Shown piece after piece: positions 25,266-38,971 of a stretch of 64,000 nt of DNA (positions are counted from its first letter, which is position 1; each line of letters opens with the position of its first letter). Location: the NCBI GenBank assembly GCA_947172415.1, contig OX359190.1, positions 10,044,001-10,108,000 on the forward strand, read 5' to 3'. The notes under the pieces are model-generated. The model was not told where the DNA came from. It saw only the letters and a program-made list of their open reading frames with translations, and ran no database searches. Position numbers and translations under genes: made by a program. The stretch comes from Chondrosia reniformis. Taxonomy: Eukaryota; Porifera; Demospongiae; Chondrillida; Chondrillidae.

Positions 25266-28200
25266 TCACAGAGGAATTCCATTGGTCTCCAAGGAGAAGG
25301 GCCCTGCTCCTCCGCAAGCATTGCATGGAAACAACACCTACGCGTATATACAGTAATAGCACATGATTAACTGAACCACAAGTGTTAAAAGTCTCAACCA
25401 TCACACACTATATAGTATTGGTATATACTACATACGTATACACTACATAGTATTGGTATACACTACATATACACTACATAGTGCTGGTATACACTACATA
25501 GTGCTGGTATACACTACATAGTGCTGGTATATACTACATAGTGCTTACATAAGTGACATCATAGCTTACTTTTGGTTTGAACAATAAAAGTGAAATGATG
25601 ACTACATCTAAAAACACAAAGTAACAAAGCCACACCTTCCAGCTACCACAACATCCTCGCCTGGTACTCTTCAATCTGCAGGAGGGAAGAACAATACACA
25701 CATGTACACTACAAACATAGATTACAAGTCATGTGAGAGTCATGTGAGAGTCATGTGAGAGTCATGTGAGAGTCATGGGGGAGTCATGTGAGAGTCATGT
25801 GAGAGTCATGTGAGAGTCATGTGAGAGTCATGGGGGAGTCATGTGAGAGTCATGGGGGAGTCATGTGAGAGTCATGTGAGAGTCATGTGAGAGTCATGTG
25901 AGAGTCATGTGAGAGTCATGGGGGAGTCATGTGAGAGTCATGGGGGAGTCATGTGAGAGTCATGTGAGAGTCATGGGGGAGTCATGTGAGAGTCATGTGA
26001 GAGTCATGTGAGAAGTAGCCTGAGGTAGGAATGATGGTCACCATTGAATGAAACCTACTGCTTGTTCAGTTTGACAATTGTGTTATTTTGATCACGATTT
26101 CTTTCAGTTAAGTGGAGCACTCTGTACACAGCAGCAAATGAGGAGAACAGGTCGCATGAAGCGCCTGCTGTAATACCGAGAATTAGAACACTCACCTTGC
26201 TTCCAGGACTGTTCTCTGTCTAGCATTTTCCAAGGCTAGATTCCTCCACCTTACCTCAAGAGCTTCACTGTCCTGGAATGCTACAGACAACTTCTCCTTT
26301 AGCTCTTCAAAGGTTTCAACTACACACAGTACATCAGCAAGATGTCACTAAGCACAGCTATACATTGAGTGTGTGTACATACTCAGACTGTCCCTCTCTT
26401 TGATAATATCAGCAACTGACTCTCTCTCTGACTCCACGTCTTCCACTGACAAAGGATAGTCTCTGATTCTGTAGATCAGTGGCTCCTTCTGGTCCATTGC
26501 AAACTGGTGCTCCTGCAGAGATGGATGGATGGGTGGATAGGTGGGTGGATGGGTGGATGGGTGGATGGGTGGATGGGTGGGTGGATGGGTGGATGGGTGG
26601 ATGGGTGGATGGGTGGATAGGTGGGTGGATGGGTGGATGGGTGGATGGGTGGATGGGTGGATGGGTGGATGGATGGATGGGTGGATAGGTGGGTGGATGG
26701 GTGGATGGGTGGATGGGTGGATGGGTGGATGGGTGGATAGGTGGGTGGATGGGTGGATGGGTGGATGGGTGGATAGGTGGGTGGATGGGTGGATGGGTGG
26801 ATGACTTTCTCACTCTAAATCTCTTCACAAAAGGGGTGGGGTCCGCTGTTGTATCTAGGAGACCAAACTCTTCAATATCGCAAATCACTCCTTTCTTGAA
26901 CGGGCCAATCCAATTCTGTGCGGCCACCACTGCTTCCATGTACTCCTCCCAACTTTTCACTCTGATAAGACACAACCACAACCATCACATCAAAGGTTGA
27001 TGTAAACACACACAACCTGACAGCAGACACACCTGTCAAAGTACTTGTCTAGCTTGAAGACAACTTCCTTTAACTTGTGGCCAATCTCCTCCAACTTACC
27101 CCTCTCAGCTTGAACTGGGGAAGAGTCGCCAAAGAGAAGAACATCCTTGTCCTTTTCCAGAGAGGCCAAGTCTCTCTCAGCCACACCAGTCTTCTTTTCA
27201 AGTGCCTACAGTTGAAGGAGAACGATATACTCACTAGCTTTTGTTCTGCCAAACGGAAGCAACAACTAATACACATTCAAATATAATGACGCACTTCCAA
27301 GTTCCTTCTGAATTCTGGCAGATCTGGCAGAAAATCACCAATCGGACTTGAATCTATTCCAATGACCATTCTGTGGTTAACGTCATCAGCTGTCTGATAG
27401 AGGGCATACAAGTTGTCCTTATAACTCAACCACAGCTGCATCTTCTCTGTCAAGCCACCGGTCCACTCTGTAACCAGAGGCGAGAGGTCCTTAGTTTCAG
27501 TGAGAGCACTGTCACAAGCCTCCATCAATCTAGTTGGTACCTAAAACATTTGGCAGGAAGAATATACTGAGTTATACAGAGATAAACATATAAATAACAT
27601 GAGAATATACTGAGTTATACAGAGATAAACATATAAATAACATGAGAATATACTGAGTTATACTGAGTTATACAATGAGCATACCACAACACCTTGGTTC
27701 TTTGCCTTGTTCCTTGCCTTCTTGAGAGCATTCCACTTCTCCTTTGTGGAAGCGACAAGAGATTTGTTGAAGGATAGGAGTGCCTCATGCTGCAGCTCCA
27801 GCTGTGGTCCCGGAAGGGGCGGGGCTTGAAGGAGGTTCCTGGGAGGTAATAGAGAGGTATGGATATCAACACTAAAGCAAGAGCTATTCAACAGAATACA
27901 ACACAAAGTCACACATTACCCACAGAGGCCATTTTAATGAGACAAGACAAAAGTTGTCAGTAAATAGACCATCTCTTAGATGGCTTGCCCAAATTGCTAT
28001 CAAATTTTCAAAAAATGAATTTTTAAAGAAACTACAGCTGCAAGCATTCCAACCTGTGCTGTGTGACTGCCTTCTTCAGGTCTGCTAGTTTCTGCTCCAA
28101 ATCAGACACAACTTCAAAGGCTCTTTTGTATTCTTCCAGTTTGCTCTTTAGAGATTCCTGAACTTCTGCCCACTTTCTATTTAAATGGTCTGTTACCATG

Positions 28201-31200
28201 GTGATGTCGGGGTTTTTAGTAGCTGCATCCTGCATGGTCTCGTCCTCAAGCGATTGTGCAATCGCAGTCAATCTCTGCTGATGTGCATCCTGGTCGCTAA
28301 CACGTTTCTACATTATCCAAGTGTATTCATAGTTTGATTGTGAAGTAATGTTCTATTTTGGCATACCTTACCTCTAGCTTTTCAAGCATGTCTCTAATCT
28401 TATCGCCATCATCATCTTCTGTGAAATCTATATCTAGGTCCAACTGGGTCTCAGCTAGGTACTGCTCAACCTAGAAGAGAAATACATAATAGATGGGTGT
28501 GGTTTATGGAAAGAGGGCGTGGCTTACCTCAACTGCCTCCCCAACTGGAAATTGTTCCCAAGATTTGATTTTCTCTTCAAAAATTTCCAGTTTTTCTTTC
28601 AGTTCCTTCAACAATCTTACATGACACAAAGATTCAATAAAATGGCATTTGGCTAGTAACAAGTTTAGATCAACTCACCTAACATAGTTCTGGCATAGCT
28701 CATCAGTCTTGTGAGTGACGTGATCTCTGTCTTCCTCCATATCCAGTACTTGTAAAATCTCACCTGTTCCATCACTCAAGTCCTACCCAAAACAGTGATA
28801 CCAACACCTCATAATTTGTTGAAGGATTATTAATATCAGCCAACTCACATTAAACTCTTGCTGCTTGCCAGCTGCTTCTTTATACAAGTCACTGATTCTG
28901 CTATAAGCACTTTCAGTCTTCTCCAGGTCACCTGTAGAGGATTCCTACAGTTACCCTCATTCAGTGGGTTTTGTATACAACCAAATATTGCTAGTCAAAA
29001 TCAATGCCTTTTTAATTGCTTAGTAACATCCTAATATTTCAGGGGATCAATACATCTTATGTGGTATACCTACCAGATTGGCATTTATCTGAGGCGAGCG
29101 TCTCTTCTGTTGCAGCAAGCCATTCTGCTAGGGACTCTGTGGCCATATCAAAGGATTCCCAAAGTGGAACTGAAGCTTTCAAATGGGCCAATCTCAGCTC
29201 TAGCAAATCTCTGACTTTCGAATATGACTCACAAATTGCCTAACAGGACAGAATAATAACGATTACTACCTATTTCTGTGGAAAACGACCATTTAAATTT
29301 GCATTCCTGGAATCGGCACGCCCAGTCAACGATTTGTATAGTACCCGTTTAATATTTAAGATTTATCCGTTTAAATTTTATTGATGTACGTATAAACTAG
29401 GTAGCCACATTCGATATATAATTGATGGTCCGAACGGCTTCGAATTAAGTTCGTAAATTACAACCTCGCTATATGCGTAAATCCAATCATCGTCCAAGGG
29501 TACTCGCAGCGGCCATTTTCGTAACGCCGCGTTAACTATATACCTACAGTATAAGAGGGCTGGCTGACCGTGATTGCTGCCCTAAGCTTCGGTCTTTGTG
29601 TCTTCTTGGAGTGTTCCACGATGAAGACTTCGGAGTCTTTGATGTACTGAATATCGTCTTGATGGGATTGTACTTCTGACTGCAGAGCCTCAGAACGTGT
29701 GATCTCCTGAGCTAGCGTTTCCTGGTCCCCGTAGGAGGGCTGGACAACTGTACAGCGCTGCTGGATCCCCTTCAACCACATCTTCTGTTCTCGCATCATC
29801 TGCAACATGTCCTGTAGGTGGTACCAATAGGAGGTATCGTTGGGAACAGGCAAGGGTCAATTATAGATTCTATTAGTACCCCCCCAATATGTTATAAACT
29901 GTTCATTATCATGTGACAACCACATGATCAAGTCCTTACTTGCAGCTGTGAATAGGCTGCTCTCAATCTCAAATCAGTTTCTTCTGAAAGTTCTTCAAAT
30001 GACTTCCAATGTTGGGAAATGTCATTCATTCTGGAGAGCACATCTGTCGATCCATTGGGTTTCTTTCCATCCTCCCCCTCCAGGTCCTCACCCAGTTGGG
30101 TGATCAGACCTGCTGCAGGCCGCCTCTCTTCTATCAGCCTTTTTAGAGCCTTTTAGAGTGTGTAAAACAGAACCTTATTGGTTTAGCATGCACAGGAATG
30201 CACAGCAACAATTTACAATAATATTAACATGTGCAGGATTTAACTAACATATGCTCATATATAGAGTAAAATAAAGGAATATACAGGAATATACAGGAAT
30301 ATACTAACACTGACTGTCAGACATACCTTACAAACTTGGAGGTGCTCCTCCACACCAAAATCTTCCTTGTTTGTAATCTTGCCAGAGAAGAACTGACCTT
30401 GCTGGGTAGTCCAGTCAATCAGTGTCTTGTAAGCTTCTTCAAACTTGTTCCATTTGGCAAGAAGTTTGCCTAAAGATAGAAAACATTAGATGAACAGTTA
30501 ATTAGCCACAATTTACTATATAAATTCTCAATCTAAATGTACTTTACAGAAATATCAGTATGTACTTGCTATATATTTCTGTTAAAGTTTCAGGTTGTCA
30601 TGGTTACCAAATAACCTAGTAACATGTACACTACTATTATTTCATACTCAGATGAGTTGTCCTATTTTCAGAGAGGCAGTCCAGCTCCGCTACCAAGCCT
30701 TTCAGCTCATCAATTCTCTCCTGTAGCCACTTTCCAGGAGGATAACATTGAAGGAGTTCATCGGCCTCTTTGAACAGCTCCGGTAGCTTGTCCTTCTGTT
30801 CTGAAACATCTTTCAAAAACTCCTACAAAACAGTTTATAAAGCACTTCATTTCATAAACACCTTTACAATGTAAATATAGGCACACCTAGTATTATAAAT
30901 ATATGTATGCATAATATATATGTATGCTATACTTATACTTATACCGTACATACAATAAACAAGTCAAACTCATTACCATATGTTCCTCCAATACATTCTG
31001 AGTAACTCCAATGCAGTGTTTGACTGACATCTCCTTTTCAAGCTTAACTTTGCCCTGACTAAACCAAGTCAGTGATACAGTGTACTCCTCCATGAAGCTT
31101 CTGATGTCTTCGAGAGCTGTCTTCACTTCCTCAGGAAGTCCTGCCAGCTTGGTCTCCAAGAGGTCAGTCTTGTTGACTAGCTTCTCTACCAAGGCTGAAG

Positions 31201-34200
31201 CATCTCGCTCCTTGCTTTCCAAACTGCCAAAGTCAAAATTGCAAACTGAATCTGGAGACAGTGATCCTGACAAACGGGAACTAGGACGACTGTGGTGCTG
31301 CTCATACTGGGGGGGTGGGTCCTTAAGAGAAGGGTACATCCCTATTAATCTCTCCCATTCATTCTTAATATTGACAGCTTCAGGAGAATGCTCTGGAAAT
31401 TCTTCAGCTAATGTCTAAAGATTACATTATCATAGAGTACGGTAGTACTCTATAAGTAGGGATGGCCGAAAAAAAACATGGCCGCCCTATTCAATGTATT
31501 ATCAATTAACACCTCATAAATCAACAACGTTCAGATTTTCGGTTGCATTTGTGTGTTTGCAGTCGTTTTTGCATGCTTTTCTAAACGCCAAAACATGTTA
31601 CGATGCTCTACAACCTTCGCAAAGTGGTTAAACCGAAATAGGCCAAATTCTGCAATTCCTCATTTTTTTTTTCTTCTTCTTCTTCTTCTTCTTCTTCTTC
31701 TTCTTCTTTTTTCAAATGAGCTAGCGCTAACATGCGAACTTACGCAGGTACATACAAATACTAAATCGTCATGAATGTTTCCGAACTAGGGAATAGGCTA
31801 CCCTAGATTTCAACGCGCTCCAACCGAAGCGTGTTACTTTTGAAAGTGCCCAATTTAGGGCCTCTTTGAACGCCATTTTTTAATTAAGTTTCAAATTCTC
31901 TGTATATAAAATAAGTAACCCGAATGAGTAATATTTGTGGTACTGCCGTTACCCGCGATCGAATTTCTTAGTCGCTTTGCAGGGCCTATATACAGTCGTA
32001 TTCTTAACGATTATGGACCCTTTAATATCCTAAACTGAATGTTAAAGAACGGTAGAAAACATCTTATCAAATTTGGGATCTTTTCGGACGCCATTTTTTA
32101 ATTTAGAGCTCTCTATTATATCGTCTATTCTGCTACTTTATTTCGATTTTTCGCCAAGAAAACTTTTTAAACAAATATTAACAAGAAAAAAGGAGCAATA
32201 CAAGTTAAATAAAAACATTCAAAAATGAAGTTAAAAGTAGGGATGGCACTATAACAGTGATTGGCACATCTAGAAAAAGTAACGAAACAAGAAAGTGATC
32301 ATATGGTAAGGCTAACATTGCAGAAGTGGCATACTGAAACTTAACTATACACATCACTTCTATGTTTGGGCGCATCGATCCCTACTTCTAGTATATCCAT
32401 GATGCGCCCAAACATAGAAGTGATGTGTATAGTTAAGTTTCAGTATGCCACTTCTGCAATGTTAGCCTTACCATATGATCACTTTCTTGTTTCGTTACTT
32501 TTTCTAGATGTGCCAATCACTGTTATAGTGCCATCCCTACTTTTAACTTCATTTTTGAATGTTTTTATTTAACTTTTACATTATCAGTCTGCCTTCTTGG
32601 AAGGACAAATGTTGAAAAATGCTGAAAAAGGCATTTAACTGTGTGTGATTAATCTTACATGCTATATCTACTTTAGAGTAAAGGCCTATATGGAACTTAT
32701 CTTGACACTCAGGAACGCATATGTGAGCAAGATGGCCGTGAGGTTGTGGAACTCACCGAGAACAAGTCTTGTTGATGCTCCAAGTGGGGAAGATCAGCTT
32801 CGACTGGTAACACTTCCTCAATCTTCTTGTCAACTCCACACAAATATTCTTCAAATGCAATAATTCTCTTCCACATCTCTTCCATCTGTACACGCATACA
32901 ACAGAGAGAATGAGATGAACCTGCTTGGAACCACCAACAGCTCTACTCACCATTGGAAGGCACTGTTCGTGTGTCTGAATGTTACTCTGACACGCCTCCA
33001 TGACACTCCTCCAAGTGGTCAACAAAGAGTCCAATTTCTCTTTCAGTTCAGTTTCCTTGGCAGGACTCAGCTGATGCAATACCCCATTCACATTTTGGAC
33101 TGTTGTTGCCTTGGCAACCTCTCGGGATTCGATATCTCTTAGGAAGCTCTAAGGTGTTTCAAAAGAGAGACAATTACAATCAAGTCCTTTGAGGCTGTGT
33201 AGAGCAGCTAATTTCTAACCTTAAGATCCTTCAGAATCATCATACCAGTATTCACTTCTGTAGTGGGCGGGGTTCTGAGACACACCCTCACCTCCTCCTG
33301 CTGTTTGATCCACATGTAAAGTCCTTCCAAGCTGTTACAAATTAGAGTAATCTCGTCTGATTTTGATTCCAATTCGTACCTCAAATCTTGAACCTTCTTA
33401 GCTATGTCTGACCACCTCTTCAACAAGAGGGAAACCCCTTCATTAACTTTGGGCGAGTCCACGGAGCTATCAGTTCCCTCAGGGCCTTCCAGATCATCTA
33501 TAAATGCCTTGCAAAAATTACCTGGGTCTTCCTCTAAAAACTCAAGTTGTTGCCATGGTAGCTGATCACTAGGCAACCCATTGGCTTGCTCCTTGTGAAC
33601 ATCAATACCAACTTCTACTTCTTGAACTACAACCCACAAATTAATAGGGTCTTCCCCATTATCAGTTTCTTGCGATTCTTTTAATTGAGAGATGGCTTTT
33701 TCTAACTTATGAAGTGCCTCATAGATCCAATCTGAAAAGGTGGCCATTTTAAGGAGAAAATCCTGGAAATCCATCTGAATAGAATTGCACTTTTCTGCAA
33801 CACCTGTTAATTTAGCCCCAAAATCATTCCAGCGAGTTTCCAAAGATTCCATTCCCGATTTAATATCCATCACTTCAGGTTCTTCATTAGAACGGAAATA
33901 GGAACAAATTTTGGATCCAGACTTAAGGACGCTTTGAAAGTGGGGCTTGGCAGCATTGTAGCATTCACAGACTACCTACAGTTAGAGGAGACAAGACATT
34001 TAGCAACACAAATAAATTTTAAACACATGAAAGACTGAAAGAAAATAATTTCCAAACCAATGTCTAGAGAACCCATTGACTATAGAGATGTGGATGAAGA
34101 TATAATCTTTTTTTATATTTTCTCCACAAGTGTACAAATAGCAGTTGATGTAGTGCAGCTGCTAAGGAAGTATAGATTGTCAAGTGGTGTGTACCTGAAC

Positions 34201-37200
34201 TTTGTTGAGCAACGCTGATGGAAGAATTGAAAGGTTTGTTTCTTCTTGCTCGTGTATCTCAAGGTGATGTTTGAGGTCAGCCATGTTTTCTTTGACACCT
34301 TCAAGAAACTTACTTACTTCAGCTGTGGCATCAAGATAGGTCGACCAAGTGTCCATTAACATGGCAAGCCTGGAGATAACCTAGAATATACAAGAATATA
34401 CAACACCTGGGGATAGGTAATATACTAACCTGAGTGGTACAGTATACTAACCTGAGTGGTACAGTATACTAACCTGAGTGGTACAGTATACTAACCTGAG
34501 TGGTGAGCATATCAATGGAAGCAGCCTGCTTTCTGAGTTCTGGGACAGTGCTCTGGTAAATCTGAAGCTTTCCATACAAGTGAGCTGTTTCCTCATTATC
34601 CACAGTAGCCGATGACAAGTGCTGAGATATCTCATTCATGTGGTCCATTTCAAACTTGAGCTCTGAAAGTCTAGTTTCAGTAAAGTATGACTGCAGACAT
34701 ATGGAACGTGTGAGGTAGCTTATCATAGTGTAACCATGGTTACACACTCAATGTACTGCAGTGTGGTGTGGCACTAACTATCACTTTTGTATACTTACAC
34801 TGAATTGGGCAAGTTCATGTTTGACGTTGTCCAATGTACCAGCAAACTGTAGGCTGGCGTTGCACCTCCCCACGTCCCCGTTCACCATCCCCCACACCCT
34901 CTCCACCTCCACACAGCTCTCCAACAGCCTCTCAACATTGTTATTGTCGGGTACCAGCTGTGCCCACCTGTCTACAAGAGCCTTTACATCCTCTTCCGTT
35001 AACTTGGGAGCAATGCCAGGGGAAAGTCCCCTACCCTCAGCAACCTGTTCTGCTATAGGAGAGCCAACTCCTCCAGAGCTGCTCTGAGAAACCTCCGGAG
35101 GAACCGGACTGGCAGCATCATCCGGAGAGAAGACGCGTTGCTGGAGCTTGGAAAGTAGATAATCCTTCTTGTTATCAAAGACAGAAAGTGTCTCTTCAGT
35201 AAAGTAGCCCTACAAGTGTATAGAAGAATGACACAGATACACTTCAGCTGAAAAATGAATATCAACCACACAAAAGTGAGGATCCTATACAACATGACAC
35301 TACTATAAAATGGCCGCCCTATTCCTCATGTCTAACTGCATGTGTGTGTATACTATAGAATTACTCTTAAAGTCCCCAACTGTAATTTTAGTCCTTGTAG
35401 AGATTTAGATGTTGCCATGACAACAGGAACAGGCAGGCTGTTCACTTCATCTTTGGCATCCATCAGTAGACTTTCTCCGTCTTCCACCATTGACAAGATA
35501 GCTTGCCAGGTCGTGTCAATCAAGTCCCTGTGTTCCTAAAGCAATTAAATGTACACACAGATACACACACAGATACACACACATACACACAGATACACAC
35601 ACATACACACACATACACACACGTACACACAGATACACTCTTACTTGTGACAGTGCTTCACAACTGGCAGTAATGTTGTCATTCACCAGCTGCCACTGGT
35701 GTTCCACCTCCTGGAGGTCACCAGCAAATGACTCACTGTTCTGGATCCTGCCAGAGTCAATCAACTTCCTCCCGAACAAGATCAGTCTGTCAAACTTTGG
35801 CTTCACTTTGAGCAATCTCTTCTTGTGGTCCTACGCACAACAGAGCACACAAGAGATGTTTAACAACCTTAGCTTGAAAGGCGATGAAACAAACCCTGTA
35901 TTTCTTTAAAACACTCTGATCTTCCAAAGTGCTTTGAATGGGATCTCTTGGTAACTTGCCATTCATCTTTGTGATGAATGTCAGCACCTCCTGATATACC
36001 TGCAGAATTGACCTGATATTTTAAAAATCTAGTATATTCTAGTAAACTCAAAACACTAGAAATTCCTGCATACTGAAACATGCACATTACCTCAATGTAC
36101 TCATTCCAGTATCCAACCACTTCTTTAACTTCAATTTCAAATTGCTCCAATTTCTGGCAAAGCCGGACCCAACCAGATTTTAGTTCCTCCATCTTGTTGT
36201 CAATGGCAACCGTTGCCTCCTCAACAGCTCCCTGTGCCTGCATATCATTGGCTGTCGACAGGATCTCCTCCAACTCCAGCTGCTTGTCATCACAGGCCTC
36301 TATCAAACCCTTCAAACGAGTGCAGAGAGTAGATATAAGACGAATGTAGGAATTCTGTGCATGGAATCATTAACTAAATTAGTTGAGCTATCTTAAAAAG
36401 GCGTGGCAGGGTGGGCGGGGCTTGTGCATCAACTTATGTATGGACAATCGCATTAGTAATGGTTTCTATGGTAACTGAACTAACCAAGATGGCATTGTAC
36501 AGTGTCTCCGCCTCCTTGACAGTTGTACCAAAAAACTCCCGATCCACCACAGTCTCAGAAGTGCTGACCCATTCAGAGAAGCTGGCACAAGTTGCATTTA
36601 GCCTCTCCCAATTGGTTATTCCTTCCTTTAGAAACTCCTCCACTCTCCGAGCCTGTAAAGCATGTACACACCCCTTTACACATGTACACACCCCTTTACA
36701 CATGTACACACCCCTTTACACATGCACACACCCCTTTACACATGTTCACACCCCTTTACACATGCACACACCCCTTTACACATGTACACACCCCTTTACA
36801 CATGCACACACCCCTTTACATACGTACACACCCCTTTACATACGTACACACCCCTTTACACATGTACACACCCCTTTACACATGTACACACCCCTTTACA
36901 CATGCACACACCCCTTTACACATGTTCACACCCCTTTACACATGCACACACCCCTTTACACATGTACACACCCCTTTACACATGCACACACCCCTTTACA
37001 TACGTACACACCCCTTTACATACGTACACACCCCTTTACACATGTACACACCCCTTTACACATGTACACACCCCTTTACACATGCACACACCCCTTTACA
37101 CATGTTCACACCCCTTTACACATGCACACACCCCTTTACATACGTACACACCCCTTTACACATGTACACACCCCTTTACACATGTTCACACCCCTTTACA

Positions 37201-38939
37201 CATGTACACACCCCTTTACACATGCACACACCCCTTTACACATGTTCACACCCCTTTACATACGTACACACCCCTTTACATACGTACACAGCCCTTTACA
37301 TACGTACTTCAGAACACAAGTTTTCGTAATCATCTTTAATGTCTTGTAAGTACTGCCGCACTTCCTCTGAATTGGGGGCTCCCAGCTCAATGTACTTTTC
37401 AGCTGAGGAGCTGAGAATAGATATGCCTTTGGAGACTTTGTCTTCAAATTCCATCGTGTAGAAGAATTCCTGTTGGAGGGATAAAGTGCAGTTGGAGACA
37501 CGACCATTAGTGGGTAGGTGTGGCTGGGGGTGTGGCTGGGGGTGTGGCCAGCTGTGGGGGTGTGGCTGTACATACCTGAAGACCTTCTCTTGCTACCTTC
37601 ATAGGATCCAACAACTGATAGTTTACTGGTAATTCACGCAGTTCATTCCACGCCTCTTCAATCAGTTCACCAATCAGCTACACAGAGAAAGACTTCCATA
37701 TATAGACATGTTTACATATTTATATACTTCCATATATAGACATATTTCCATATATAGACATATTTACATGCTTCCATATATAGACATATTTACATGCTTC
37801 CATATATAGACTTAAGTGGCAGCAGAGAAGTACAATTATAATTGTAACTAACAAAGCGATTGTGTTGGTAGTCCAACTGTGCTATTCTCAACTGAATTTG
37901 ACCATGAAGAGGTTCCGAGTTTGATTTCAAATTTTCCAATCTTTTCTTTAACTCAGAAGCAGAACTTGAATCCAATATACTTCTTACTAATCGTCCAACG
38001 ACCAACACCTTTTGAATCTTGTGGCCTTGAGAATCCACAGTTGTTAAACATTTCTAGAGAAAGTGAGAAATATGACTGGAGTACAGGAAGAGGACAAGGA
38101 GGAGGGAGAGAGGTAGAGGGAGAGGGGGAGGGGGAGGGAGAGGGGGAGAGGGGGAGAGGGGGAGAGGGGGAGGGGGAGAGGGGGAGGGGAGAGGGGGAGA
38201 GGGGGAGGGGGAGAGGGGGAGAGGGGGAGGGGAGAGGATTCCAACCAACCTTAAGAGCATTCAACAGTGCCTCCGACTCTAATATAGGAACAGAGGAATG
38301 CTCCTCCTCTGTAGACTCCTCCTTCTCTTGTTCTGTCTCTGTTCGCATCTGAAGCATTATCTGTGTCTCCTCAATCCAGTCCTCAACTTCCTTCAAGTTT
38401 ACAAAGAATTGCTCCTTTTTATCATCGTACAAAGACTGCAGGCTGTCAATTTCAGATCTACAGTCTAGGAAGGTGAATTTGGTAGCATGGATCATAAAGA
38501 AGTGGGCGTGGCTGGAGGCAATGGGTGTGTAGACTGTACAGTTCCACCCACTTACCTTCATCAGCCTTTAGCAGCTTCTCCCTTGTGCCCTTCGCATCCT
38601 TCACCAGCTGAACATGATTCTCCAACCAACTGTCAGAAAATAGGCAGAATTAACAGAGAGGGAGAGAGGGAGAGGGAGAGAGGGAGGGAGGGAGAGGGAG
38701 GGAGGGAGAGAGAGAGGGAGGGAGAGAGAGAGGAGAGAGAGAGGGAGGGAGGGAGAGAGGGAGGGAGAGAGAGAGGAGAGAGAGAGAGAGAGGGAGGGAG
38801 AGAGGGAGGGAGGGAGGGAGGGAGGGAGAGGGAGAGAGGGAGGGAGGGAGAGGGAGGGAGGGAAGGAGGGAGAGAGTAGGTCATGTAACACTGAATAACA
38901 AGATAAAAATAAATCAGCTAGCATACCTGTCATCCAACA

Positions 38940-38971
<32 letters not shown>

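Noticed and set aside
31553-32575. A full DNA transposon around the palindrome
   Set aside because: No transposase-like frame, no clear target-site duplication, and the arms end abruptly. Recorded only as an inverted repeat.
36411-37349. 312-aa and similar Pro/Thr/His-rich ORFs on the plus strand
   Set aside because: They are read entirely from the 20-bp intronic repeat on the strand opposite the nesprin gene. No start context or splice support.
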